Of a stretch of DNA of 63,150 nt, positions 22,895 to 30,408 are shown piece by piece; position 1 is the first letter of the stretch, and every line of letters begins with the position of its first letter. A program made the translations under genes and the position numbers. This DNA is from Fidelibacterota bacterium (GTDB lineage: Bacteria; Pseudomonadota; Alphaproteobacteria; Rhodospirillales; Rhodospirillaceae): assembly GCA_947470105.1 (NCBI GenBank), contig CANISR010000003.1, forward strand, positions 1 to 63,150. The letters are read 5' to 3'. Below the pieces are notes generated by a model, which worked only from the letters and a program-made list of their open reading frames with translations, did no database searches and was not told the DNA's origin.

Positions 22895-24814
22895 ATGGTC
22901 GCCATCACCCTTCCCGACGGCAGTGTTCGCCGTTTTGACCGCGCCATTACCGGCGCGGACCTTGCCGCCGATATCGGCCCGGGCCTCGCCAAGGCCGCCC
23001 TTGCGATTCGCATCGACGGCAAGATGATGGACCTGCTCACTCCCCTCACGACCGATGCAAACGTTTCGATCGTCACCAAGAAGGACGAGGACGCCCTCGA
23101 GCTGCTGCGGCACGACGCCGCCCACGTCATGGCGGAAGCCGTGCAGGAGCTGTTCCCCGGCACCCAGGTGACCATCGGTCCGGCCATCGAGAACGGCTTC
23201 TATTACGACTTCGCCCGCGACCAGCCGTTCACCCTGGACGACTTGCCGAAGATCGAAGCCAAGATGCGCGAGATCGTCGACCGCGACGAGCCGATCCGCC
23301 GCGAAGTCTGGGACCGCGAAAAGGCCATCGCGCATTTCGAATCCATCGGCGAGAAATACAAAGCCGAGCTGATCCGTGGCCTGCCCGCGGGCGACCCCAT
23401 CGGCATCTATACCCAGGGCGACAAGTGGCTCGACCTTTGCCGGGGTCCGCACCTGCCGTCTACCGGCAAGCTGGGCAAGGCCTTCAAGCTGATGAAGCTG
23501 GCGGGCGCCTATTGGCGCGGCGATTCCAACAACCCCATGCTTCATCGCATCTACGGCACCGCCTGGGCCGACGAGAAGCAGCTCGCGGCCCATATCACCA
23601 TGCTCGAAGAGGCCGAGAAGCGCGACCACCGCAAGATCGGCCAGGAAATGAACCTGTTCCATCTGCAGGAAGAGGCCCGGGGCGCCGTGTTCTGGCACCC
23701 CAAGGGCTGGACTCTTTACCGCACCCTGCTGAGCTACATCCGCCGGCGGCTGGAAGCTGCCGACTATGTGGAGGTGAACACCCCGCTGCTGATGGACAAA
23801 GTGCTGTGGGAGCGCTCCGGCCACTGGGACAAGTTCGGCGCCAAGAACATGTTCACCTCTGAGTCTGAGGAACGCCATCTCGCCGTGAAGCCCATGAACT
23901 GCCCGGGCCACGTGCAGATCTTCAACCAGGGCATCCGCAGCTACCGCGAGCTACCGCTACGCATGGCCGAGTTCGGCTGTTGCCACCGCAACGAGCCTTC
24001 GGGCGCGCTGCACGGTCTCATGCGCGTGCGCGCCTTTACCCAGGACGACGCCCACATTTTCTGCACTGAGGACCAGGTGCGGGGAGAGACCAAAAAGTTC
24101 ATCGACCTGCTGCGCAGCGTTTACACCGACCTGGGCTTTACCGAGATCCGGGTGAAGTTCTCCGATAGACCCCCTGTGCGCGCCGGTTCCGACGCCACCT
24201 GGGACAAGGCCGAAGCCGCGCTGCGCGAAGCCACCGAGGCGGCGGGCCTGGAATGGACCCTTAACCCCGGCGAAGGCGCTTTTTACGGTCCGAAGCTGGA
24301 ATTTGTGCTTAAGGACGCCATCGGCCGCGATTGGCAGTGCGGCACCCTGCAGGCGGATTTCGTGCTGCCGGAGCGCCTTGGCGCCCATTACATCGGCGAG
24401 GATGGGGCTAAACACGTGCCGGTGATGCTGCACCGGGCGATTCTGGGCTCGTTCGAGCGGTTTATCGGCATGCTTGTGGAAAACTACGCCGGCAAGTTCC
24501 CGCTTTGGCTGGCGCCGGTGCAGGCCGTGGTCTGCACCATCACCGACGACGCCAAGCCCTATGCCGAGGAAGTTGCTGCGAAAATGAAGGCCGCCGGCCT
24601 CAGGGTCGAGACCGATTTGGCCAACGAGAAGATCAACTACAAAGTGCGCGAGCACTCCCTGGCCAAGGTGCCGGTGCTGGTGGTCGTCGGCAAGAAAGAG
24701 GCCGAGGGCCAAAGCGTGGCGTTGCGTCGTTTAGGCGGCCAAAACCAGGAAATTCTTGCGCTTACAGAGGCAACCGATAGACTTACTAAAGAAGCCGCGG
24801 TTCCCGGAACTTAA
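22895..24814 (+). CDS. thrS: Threonyl-tRNA synthetase
   Basis: 639 residues, full length. Charges tRNA-Thr in the cytoplasm. Domain order is TGS (about 1-63), the editing domain ([11 protein letters not shown] near residue 70 and the CRGPH block), the class II catalytic domain with zinc ligand Cys in [11 protein letters not shown], and the C-terminal anticodon-binding domain with the final [10 protein letters not shown]. The ATG at 22895 is chosen over a GTG four codons earlier, because conserved sequence begins [10 protein letters not shown]. Confidence 0.97.
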   Translation: MVAITLPDGSVRRFDRAITGADLAADIGPGLAKAALAIRIDGKMMDLLTPLTTDANVSIVTKKDEDALELLRHDAAHVMAEAVQELFPGTQVTIGPAIENGFYYDFARDQPFTLDDLPKIEAKMREIVDRDEPIRREVWDREKAIAHFESIGEKYKAELIRGLPAGDPIGIYTQGDKWLDLCRGPHLPSTGKLGKAFKLMKLAGAYWRGDSNNPMLHRIYGTAWADEKQLAAHITMLEEAEKRDHRKIGQEMNLFHLQEEARGAVFWHPKGWTLYRTLLSYIRRRLEAADYVEVNTPLLMDKVLWERSGHWDKFGAKNMFTSESEERHLAVKPMNCPGHVQIFNQGIRSYRELPLRMAEFGCCHRNEPSGALHGLMRVRAFTQDDAHIFCTEDQVRGETKKFIDLLRSVYTDLGFTEIRVKFSDRPPVRAGSDATWDKAEAALREATEAAGLEWTLNPGEGAFYGPKLEFVLKDAIGRDWQCGTLQADFVLPERLGAHYIGEDGAKHVPVMLHRAILGSFERFIGMLVENYAGKFPLWLAPVQAVVCTITDDAKPYAEEVAAKMKAAGLRVETDLANEKINYKVREHSLAKVPVLVVVGKKEAEGQSVALRRLGGQNQEILALTEATDRLTKEAAVPGT

Positions 24815-24836
24815 CCTTCCGGGCCGTGGTTTTTAT
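24803..24836 (+). terminator. Possible partial terminator between thrS and infC
   Basis: CCCGGAA (24803-24809) and TTCCGGG (24817-24823) enclose the thrS stop codon in a seven-base loop. A T-rich run begins several bases after the stem, so termination may be weak and allow readthrough into infC. Confidence 0.4.
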
Positions 24837-24883
24837 TTGAGGGGCTTTCGAGAGCCGGACCAACCACAACAGGAGACTGCTAC

Positions 24884-25420
24884 ATAGCTAGATTCGACCA
24901 ACCGGCGCCCGCGTCCAAGGATGGACCGCGCACCAACCATCAGATCGATAACAAAACTGTACGTTTGATCGGTGCAGATGGAGAAAATTATGGAGTGGTG
25001 GACCGCGCGTTCGCCCTCGGCAAAGCCGATGAAGCGGGTCTGGATCTCGTCGAGATCTCTCCGAACGCCGACCCGCCGGTGTGTAAAGTCCTCGATATCG
25101 GCAAGTACAAATACGAGGAACAGAAGCGCAAGAATGAGGCGCGCAAGAAACAGAAGGTGATCGAGGTCAAGGAGATCAAGCTCCGCCCGAACATCGACGA
25201 TCACGATTACGACGTGAAGATGCGCGCCACCAAGCGGTTCCTGGAGGAAGGCGACAAGGTGAAGGTCACCTTGCGTTTCCGCGGCCGTGAAATGGCGCAC
25301 GTGGAGCTGGGTCACCGGTTGCTGAACCGGGTGAAGGCCGACTTCGAAGGTGAGGCCAAGGTTGAGTCGGAGCCGCGCTCTGAAGGCCGCCAGATCGTGA
25401 TGGTCCTCGCGCCGCGATAG
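24884..25420 (+). CDS. infC: Translation initiation factor IF-3, apparent AUA start
   Basis: About 178 residues. IF-3 prevents subunit joining and checks the start codon in the 30S P site. The N-domain ([25 protein letters not shown]) and C-domain ([17 protein letters not shown]) are complete. Conserved sequence runs upstream of the first UUG (24965). The frame stays open to ATA at 24884, preceded by AGGAG at 24871-24875 with eight bases between. No ATG, GTG or TTG lies in that stretch. A non-AUG start fits the AUU-type self-regulation known for infC. Confidence 0.95.
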   Translation: MARFDQPAPASKDGPRTNHQIDNKTVRLIGADGENYGVVDRAFALGKADEAGLDLVEISPNADPPVCKVLDIGKYKYEEQKRKNEARKKQKVIEVKEIKLRPNIDDHDYDVKMRATKRFLEEGDKVKVTLRFRGREMAHVELGHRLLNRVKADFEGEAKVESEPRSEGRQIVMVLAPR

Positions 25421-25441
25421 CGAACCCTCTCACTAAAAATG

Positions 25442-25475
25442 AAAACGGCGCCGAAGACGTTCGGCGCCGTTTTTT
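25442..25475 (+). terminator. Strong intrinsic terminator after infC
   Basis: A 14-base perfect stem (25442-25455 with 25460-25473), loop GACG and six T. It separates infC from the L35/L20 genes, which lie 2.8 kb further on. Confidence 0.95.
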
Positions 25476-25485
25476 ATTTCAGAGC

Positions 25486-26031
25486 TTAGGCCGTCGCGAG
25501 GGCGGGCGTGCGGCGACGTGTGCGCGCGACCTTCGCCGCAAAATACACCGCCACGATGACCATGATGAGCATGCCGATTCCCTGCGCCATGTTGAGCAGG
25601 CGGCTCTGCAGGACGGTTTGCGCGCCGGGTGTCGAAGCAATGGCGTAAGTGCGTAACGGCTCAATGCGCGCAAAGGCTTCGTTGATGGTGGCGCCCAGCA
25701 GCATGTAGTAGCTGGCGATCATCGCCATGGGATGCCCATAGGCCCCGAGACGTTCGCGCTGGCGCGGCGCAGCCCAGATGGCGAAAGCCACCATCACCAA
25801 GGTCGCAATCGACATCCAGTGGAAGCGATTGAAAGTCGGAAGGCCGGGAATCGGAGCGTAAAGGCCTAATGCTGTGGCGCAGCCGATCAGCATCGACACG
25901 CCGTACACATATCCGGCTTTCTTATGCAGGCCTGTGCCTTTGGTCATGACCAATGCGACCGGACCCGCAACCAAGGCCACTGTGCAAACCAGTGAATGCA
26001 GCCAACCCAAAATGGAAATGCCAAACACCAT
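25486..26031 (-). CDS. DUF2306-like predicted membrane protein
   Basis: 181 residues with about five hydrophobic helices and an N-terminal LHSLVCTVALVAGPVALV followed by HKKAGYVYGVSML, the pattern of the DUF2306 family. Function is not known. It is the last gene of a four-gene minus-strand unit of membrane proteins and one regulator, separated by 21 bases from the gene upstream. Confidence 0.7.
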   Translation of the reverse strand: MVFGISILGWLHSLVCTVALVAGPVALVMTKGTGLHKKAGYVYGVSMLIGCATALGLYAPIPGLPTFNRFHWMSIATLVMVAFAIWAAPRQRERLGAYGHPMAMIASYYMLLGATINEAFARIEPLRTYAIASTPGAQTVLQSRLLNMAQGIGMLIMVIVAVYFAAKVARTRRRTPALATA

Positions 26032-26052
26032 CGTGTTCTCCTTTGTTTTCGG

Positions 26053-26574
26053 TCAAATAGTGGCCGTGGCGCGTACAGGCCGTGGCCAGAAGCGCGCGGC
26101 GGCAGCCGCCCCCGCAGCGATTTCCAGCACGCCAAACGCCGCAATGACCGTCTGGACCGGGATGACCGGCACAAGATAACCAAGCGCGGTGACGCCGAGG
26201 CCCGCAGCCCCCAGCAAAACGACCCATCGGCCCAAGGGCCGACCCATGGGCAGGAAGTGGAGCGCGGCGATGGCAAGCACGGTGAGCCAGATCAGGCGGA
26301 GGTCGCCGTGCAGACGCGGCAGGATTGTGGGCATGGCCACGGCTTGCGCGATTATCGCGCCAACGAAAAGGCCCATATCCAGCCGCGACGGTGTTTGCGC
26401 CGGACCGCGCAGGCCGAACCGGACCGCGATCACCGCCATGACGCCGCCGGCGGTTCCAGCATGGAAGAGTTGCAGTGCGTGGGACGGCCAGTTCGCCGCG
26501 ACGGCGACCAGACTGGCGCCGGCGACGGTCACAAAGATTCCGCCCACGGCTTTACCGACAGGGGAAAAACTCAT
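26053..26574 (-). CDS. Unrecognised integral membrane protein
   Basis: 173 residues with five to six hydrophobic segments. I do not recognise the family with confidence; a DUF6609-like match is possible. It overlaps the upstream regulator gene by four bases (ATGA), so it is translated in step with it. The tail is basic. Confidence 0.65.
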   Translation of the reverse strand: MSFSPVGKAVGGIFVTVAGASLVAVAANWPSHALQLFHAGTAGGVMAVIAVRFGLRGPAQTPSRLDMGLFVGAIIAQAVAMPTILPRLHGDLRLIWLTVLAIAALHFLPMGRPLGRWVVLLGAAGLGVTALGYLVPVIPVQTVIAAFGVLEIAAGAAAAARFWPRPVRATATI

Positions 26575-26897
26575 GACTGCGTTCCTTCCGTCAGATTGGC
26601 GTTTTCGATCACATCTTTGAGGTAGGCGACATGGCGGGCAAAGGCCTTGCGGCCGGCTTTGGTCATTGTCACGCGGGTGCGCGGCTTCTTGCCGACGAAG
26701 TCCTTGTCGATCTGCACGTAGCCGGCATTCTCGAGGGTCGAGAGGTGAGCGCCGAGATTGCCGTCGGTGGCGCCAGCGATGACTTTGAGCCGCACGAAGT
26801 CGATCGCTTCGCCATCCACGAGCGCGTTGAGTGCCGACATGATCTTGAGCCTGACCGACTGATGGATGATCTCATTTGATTCGGTGGGGGCTTCCAT
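26571..26897 (-). CDS. Winged-helix transcriptional regulator
   Basis: 108 residues. A small MarR/ArsR-like winged-helix domain. Residues about 13-75 (LKIMSALNALVDGEAIDFVRLKVIAGATDGNLGAHLSTLENAGYVQI) form helix-turn-helix and wing, and TKAGRKAFARHVAYL forms the dimer helix. It is embedded between membrane-protein genes it overlaps by one and four bases, and probably controls its own operon through the twin ACTCTG-N5-CAGAGT sites upstream. The longer frame reading through the upstream gene is not used. Confidence 0.88.
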   Translation of the reverse strand: MEAPTESNEIIHQSVRLKIMSALNALVDGEAIDFVRLKVIAGATDGNLGAHLSTLENAGYVQIDKDFVGKKPRTRVTMTKAGRKAFARHVAYLKDVIENANLTEGTQS

Positions 26898-27451
26898 CAG
26901 GCTTTCCTCATCCAGATGCCTGTGAGAATGAGTCCGCCGCCCCCCACCGCAGCCATCCAAAATGCGAACCAGGGTGTGAGGTAGATGAACCCGAGCATGG
27001 TGGCGGCAATGACGCCGGCGCCGAGCCACAAGTAGCGGCGTGACGCCCAGATGCCGGCCATCGTGTAGGCCAGTCCTGTCAGCAGCGCCGGAAAGGCGTT
27101 CATCTGATCGACGCTGTGCGGCGGCAGGATGGCGTAGGTCGCGGCGATGAATACCGCGAAGGCGACGAACGTCATCCACATACGCTGGCCGTAAACCTTG
27201 CCGGCGCCGGCCGTGGTGCGATTGCGCCAGCCGATATAAGCGCTGCCCGCCATGCCGATAATGGTGAGCGGCAGCCACAGGCGGCCGGCGTCTTGCGACA
27301 CGCCGGTGGCGCCGTAACCGAGAATCCATATGGCGCCCCAGAGGAAAAAATGGGGCGCGGCGATTCGGTAGCCTTTGAACTCACGAGACCGCGCGGCCGT
27401 GGCATCGATGTCCCGCAACGCGTCGGCGGCTTCGGTGGGAGAGAGGTTCAT
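26897..27451 (-). CDS. Unrecognised integral membrane protein, first gene of operon
   Basis: 184 residues. A cytoplasmic N-terminus of about 30 residues (LSPTEAADALRDIDATAARSREF) is followed by about five membrane helices, including FLWGAIWILGYGATG and WMTFVAFAVFIAATYAIL. The family is not recognised. Similar proteins often neighbour small winged-helix regulators. It ends one base into the start of the regulator gene. Two operators lie directly upstream. Confidence 0.72.
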   Translation of the reverse strand: MNLSPTEAADALRDIDATAARSREFKGYRIAAPHFFLWGAIWILGYGATGVSQDAGRLWLPLTIIGMAGSAYIGWRNRTTAGAGKVYGQRMWMTFVAFAVFIAATYAILPPHSVDQMNAFPALLTGLAYTMAGIWASRRYLWLGAGVIAATMLGFIYLTPWFAFWMAAVGGGGLILTGIWMRKA

Positions 27452-27472
27452 GACGACTCGTCCTTTTCAGAG

Positions 27473-27533
27473 AACTCTGAATTGCAGAGTTGGTCGTTTG
27501 TATTATGCCTAGAGAACTCTGTCAAGCAGAGTA
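27473..27533 (-). promoter_or_regulatory. Twin operators and promoter of the membrane-protein operon
   Basis: Site 1 (27473-27491) is AACTCTG-N5-CAGAGTT. Site 2 (27515-27533) has ACTCTG-N5-CAGAGT. Centres are 42 bases apart, about four helical turns. On the minus strand a TTGACA lies inside site 2 and TACAAA follows at a 17-base spacing, so a dimer on either site would block polymerase. The encoded winged-helix protein is the natural candidate ligand. Confidence 0.75.
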
Positions 27534-27592
27534 CGTGAGACTCGTCGGGCCGGTGTTAGAGTTGGCGCCCCAACCTACCACAGGAGACAGCC

Positions 27593-28000
27593 ATGGACCG
27601 GTTAACCCCTTGGGCGCCCAGGGTTCTCAGTATTCTACGCATCATGGCCGCCCTGCTGTTCCTGGAGCACGGCACCCAGAAGCTGTTCGGCTTTCCCCCG
27701 CCGATGCAGGCAATGCCGAGTCCCCTGCCGCCCATGCTGCTGGCGGCCGGAGCACTGGAAGTGGTGGGCGGGATCTTGATGGCGTTCGGGCTTTTCACCC
27801 GCCCGGTAGCATTTGTGCTGTCGGGCATGATGGCGGTGGCCTACTTCGTGGCCCACGGTTCCCGTGGCTTTTTCCCGGCCTTGAACGGAGGCGACGCCGC
27901 CATCCTGTTCTGCTTCCTCTTTCTCTATATGGCCTGTGCCGGCGGCGGCCCCTGGAGCGCCGATTCGGCCCTGGCGGCCCGCCGCGCGCCCTCCGTTTAG
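27593..28000 (+). CDS. DoxX family membrane protein
   Basis: 135 residues with four hydrophobic helices and the DoxX pattern (LLFLEHGTQKLFGFP, GALEVVGGILMAFGLFTRP, GMMAVAYFVAH, NGGDAAILFCFLFLYMA). DoxX proteins are small inner-membrane proteins linked in some bacteria to redox or thiol stress; a precise role is unknown. It is divergent from the membrane-protein operon and may share its operators. AGGAG precedes the ATG. Confidence 0.9.
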   Translation: MDRLTPWAPRVLSILRIMAALLFLEHGTQKLFGFPPPMQAMPSPLPPMLLAAGALEVVGGILMAFGLFTRPVAFVLSGMMAVAYFVAHGSRGFFPALNGGDAAILFCFLFLYMACAGGGPWSADSALAARRAPSV

Positions 28001-28028
28001 GGCGAATACCTCTAAACAGTGGGCTTTC

Positions 28029-28057
28029 TTGCAATTGCGGAGGCTCGCGGGTATAAG
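28029..28057 (+). promoter_or_regulatory. Putative sigma-70 promoter of rpmI-rplT
   Basis: TTGCAA (28029-28034) and TATAAG (28052-28057) at a 17-base spacing. It predicts a leader of about 170 bases before rpmI. Confidence 0.6.
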
Positions 28058-28194
28058 CCACGGCTTCCCGCCGGGACCCGCTTCCGGCGCTGGAAAACCA
28101 TTGGGGCTGGCGCTATGTCCAGGTCCACCGGCCAAAGGGCGGAAAGCCAACGATATCAGGCTTTTAGGGCATGCCTCCGGTCGGGTTAATTAAT

Positions 28195-28213
28195 GCTCCG
28201 AGTCAATCGGAGC
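28195..28213 (+). promoter_or_regulatory. Leader hairpin upstream of rpmI
   Basis: GCTCCGA and TCGGAGC form a perfect seven-pair hairpin with loop GTCAA, 22 bases before the rpmI ATG and next to its ribosome site. In other bacteria L20 represses this operon by binding its leader. This hairpin in a long leader could serve that purpose, but that is inference. Confidence 0.4.
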
Positions 28214-28235
28214 CTGCGCACGAAAGGATAAAAAA

Positions 28236-28436
28236 ATGCCCAAGATGAAGACCAAAAGCGCCGCCAAGAAACGGTTCAAGATCACCGGCACCGGCAAAGT
28301 GAAGGCGGGCAACGCCTTCAAACGCCACTGCATGAGCACGAAGCCGCAGAAGATGAAACGTACGTCGCGCGGCACCATGGTGCTCGCGAAAGCGGACGGC
28401 ATCATCATCAAGCGCAACTTCATGCCTTACGGCTAG
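28236..28436 (+). CDS. rpmI: 50S ribosomal protein L35
   Basis: 66 residues, highly basic, beginning [21 protein letters not shown], which is diagnostic. Part of the large subunit. It is followed 27 bases later by rplT. In many bacteria infC directly precedes this gene; here a terminator and a five-gene block intervene. Confidence 0.97.
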   Translation: MPKMKTKSAAKKRFKITGTGKVKAGNAFKRHCMSTKPQKMKRTSRGTMVLAKADGIIIKRNFMPYG

Positions 28437-28463
28437 ATCTTAGAATTCTGACGGAGCACACCC

Positions 28464-28820
28464 ATGTCACGCGTTAAACGCGGCGTAACCAAACACGCCC
28501 GCCACAAGAAAGTCCTTGAGCAAACCAAGGGCTTCCGCGGCCGCCACTCCAAAGCCTACAAGCCGGCCCGCAACCGCCTGGAAAAGGCGATGCGCTACGC
28601 CTACCGCGATCGCCGTCTGAAGAAGCGCGACTTCCGCGCCCTTTGGATCCAGCGCATCAACGCCGGCGTCCGCGCGTTCGGTCTCACCTATTCGCGATTT
28701 ATCAATGGGCTCAAGAAGGCCGGTGTCGAACTGGACCGCAAGGTCCTCGCCGATCTCGCCCTGCGCGAACCGGCGACCTTCGAGAACCTGGTGAAGCAGG
28801 CTCAAGCCGCTCTCGCTTAA
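28464..28820 (+). CDS. rplT: 50S ribosomal protein L20
   Basis: 118 residues. Early-assembly protein of the large subunit and, in well-studied bacteria, translational repressor of its own operon. Identified by [33 protein letters not shown] and [24 protein letters not shown] strong terminator follows. Confidence 0.97.
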   Translation: MSRVKRGVTKHARHKKVLEQTKGFRGRHSKAYKPARNRLEKAMRYAYRDRRLKKRDFRALWIQRINAGVRAFGLTYSRFINGLKKAGVELDRKVLADLALREPATFENLVKQAQAALA

Positions 28821-28844
28821 CATCACCTTCGAATTGTGATGCGT

Positions 28845-28883
28845 GAAGGGGCCGCCTGCACAAGGCAGGCCCCTTCATTTTTT
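28845..28883 (+). terminator. Intrinsic terminator after rplT
   Basis: GAAGGGGCC pairs with GGCCCCTTC, an internal GCCT/AGGC pairing extends it, and ATTTTTT follows. Confidence 0.88.
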
Positions 28884-28909
28884 CTGATTCGCGGATTCGA
28901 GTAATTCTG

Positions 28910-29992
28910 ATGGCCAACGACAAGATCGAACAGTTGCGGAGCGAGATCCGGGGCGCCTGCGCCGCCGCCGCGGATGTGAACGCGCTCGAAGCCGTGCGCG
29001 TCGCAGCGCTGGGCAAGAAGGGTAGCCTCACGGCGCTCATGAAGGACCTCGGCACCATGCCGCCCGAGGAGCGCAAAGCCTTCGGCCAGCAGGTCAACAC
29101 CCTGCGCGATGAAGCGACCGCGGCGCTGGACGCCAAGAAAGCGACCCTCGCCGGCGCCGAACTGGACGCCAAGCTCGCCCAGGAACGCATGGATGTGTCG
29201 CTGCCGGTGCGCCCCGAAGCCAAGGGCAGCATCCACCCCATCAGCCAGACCATGGACGAAATCGCCGCCATCTTCGGCGTCATGGGATTCGACATCGCCG
29301 ACGGCCCGGACATTGAGGACGATTTCCACAATTTCACCGCGCTCAATTTCCCGCCCGGCCATCCGGCGCGCGAGATGCACGACACGTTCTTCCTGCCGGA
29401 GAATGAAAAGGGCGAACGGTATCTGCTGCGCACGCACACCTCGCCGGTACAGATCCGCACCATGATGAGCCAGAAGCCGCCGATCCGTGTGATCATTCCG
29501 GGCCGCACTTACCGCTGCGACTACGACATGACTCACACGCCCATGTTCCACCAGGTGGAACTTCTGGTGATCGACACCGAGACCAACATGAGCCACCTGC
29601 GCGGCTGCCTGCAGGAATTCGTGCGCACCTATTTTGGCGTCGATGATCTCACCACCCGCTTCCGCCCGTCTTATTTCCCCTTCACCGAACCGTCGGCGGA
29701 AATGGACATCGGCTGCTCGCGTTCAGGCGGGGAGCTTAAGATCGGCAATTACGGCGACTGGCTGGAGATCCTGGGCTGCGGCATGATCCATCCCAATGTC
29801 ATCAAGGCCTGCGGTCTTGATCCCGATGTCTATCAGGGCTTTGCCGCCGGCATGGGCATTGAACGTATCGCCATGCTCAAGTACGGCATCCCCGACCTGC
29901 GCACCTTCTTCGAATCCGACCTGCGCTGGCTGCGGCACTATGGATTCGCCGCGCTCGATGTTCCCTCGGTGACCGGAGGGTTGTCCCGATGA
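28910..29992 (+). CDS. pheS: Phenylalanyl-tRNA synthetase alpha subunit
   Basis: 360 residues. Catalytic subunit of the alpha2-beta2 enzyme that charges tRNA-Phe. An N-terminal coiled-coil region (about 1-90) precedes the class II catalytic core, visible in [45 protein letters not shown] and the final [20 protein letters not shown]. Its TGA overlaps the ATG of the ASCH gene by four bases. Confidence 0.97.
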   Translation: MANDKIEQLRSEIRGACAAAADVNALEAVRVAALGKKGSLTALMKDLGTMPPEERKAFGQQVNTLRDEATAALDAKKATLAGAELDAKLAQERMDVSLPVRPEAKGSIHPISQTMDEIAAIFGVMGFDIADGPDIEDDFHNFTALNFPPGHPAREMHDTFFLPENEKGERYLLRTHTSPVQIRTMMSQKPPIRVIIPGRTYRCDYDMTHTPMFHQVELLVIDTETNMSHLRGCLQEFVRTYFGVDDLTTRFRPSYFPFTEPSAEMDIGCSRSGGELKIGNYGDWLEILGCGMIHPNVIKACGLDPDVYQGFAAGMGIERIAMLKYGIPDLRTFFESDLRWLRHYGFAALDVPSVTGGLSR

Positions 29993-30408
29993 AGCCCGCC
30001 CCCGTACCTGAAGCCTACGAACACCTCCCCCAGTGGGCCTTCGGCGAGTCCAAGGATTTGGCCGACGCCCTCTGCGGCCTGGTGCTGTCGGGCAAGAAGA
30101 CCGCCATCGTCACCGCGCTCTATACCTATGAGCTCGATGATCAGCCCATGCCCGAGCCGGGCAACCGCAGCGTTATTCTCGACGGCAGCGGCCGCGCCCG
30201 GTGCGTCATCGAATGCACCGAAGCCGAAGCCGTGCCCTTCGACGAAGTGGATGCCGCATTCGCCGCCGCCGAAGGCGAAGGCGACCTGAAGCACTGGCAG
30301 AAGACCCACAAGAAGCTGTTCGAAAGTCAGGGCTATTTCTCACCCGACATGCTGCTGATTTGCGAGCGCTTCCGTGTGATCGAGAAGCTGACGGGAGGTG
30401 CGCAATGA
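29989..30408 (+). CDS. ASCH-domain protein between pheS and pheT
   Basis: 139 residues forming one ASCH domain, a PUA-like fold thought to bind RNA or modified nucleosides. The [24 protein letters not shown] start matches the family's GxxxxxAdeL...gxKtat signature, and [17 protein letters not shown] is the following strand pair. It overlaps pheS by four bases and pheT by four bases, so all three are translated together. Role unknown. Confidence 0.88.
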   Translation: MKPAPVPEAYEHLPQWAFGESKDLADALCGLVLSGKKTAIVTALYTYELDDQPMPEPGNRSVILDGSGRARCVIECTEAEAVPFDEVDAAFAAAEGEGDLKHWQKTHKKLFESQGYFSPDMLLICERFRVIEKLTGGAQ

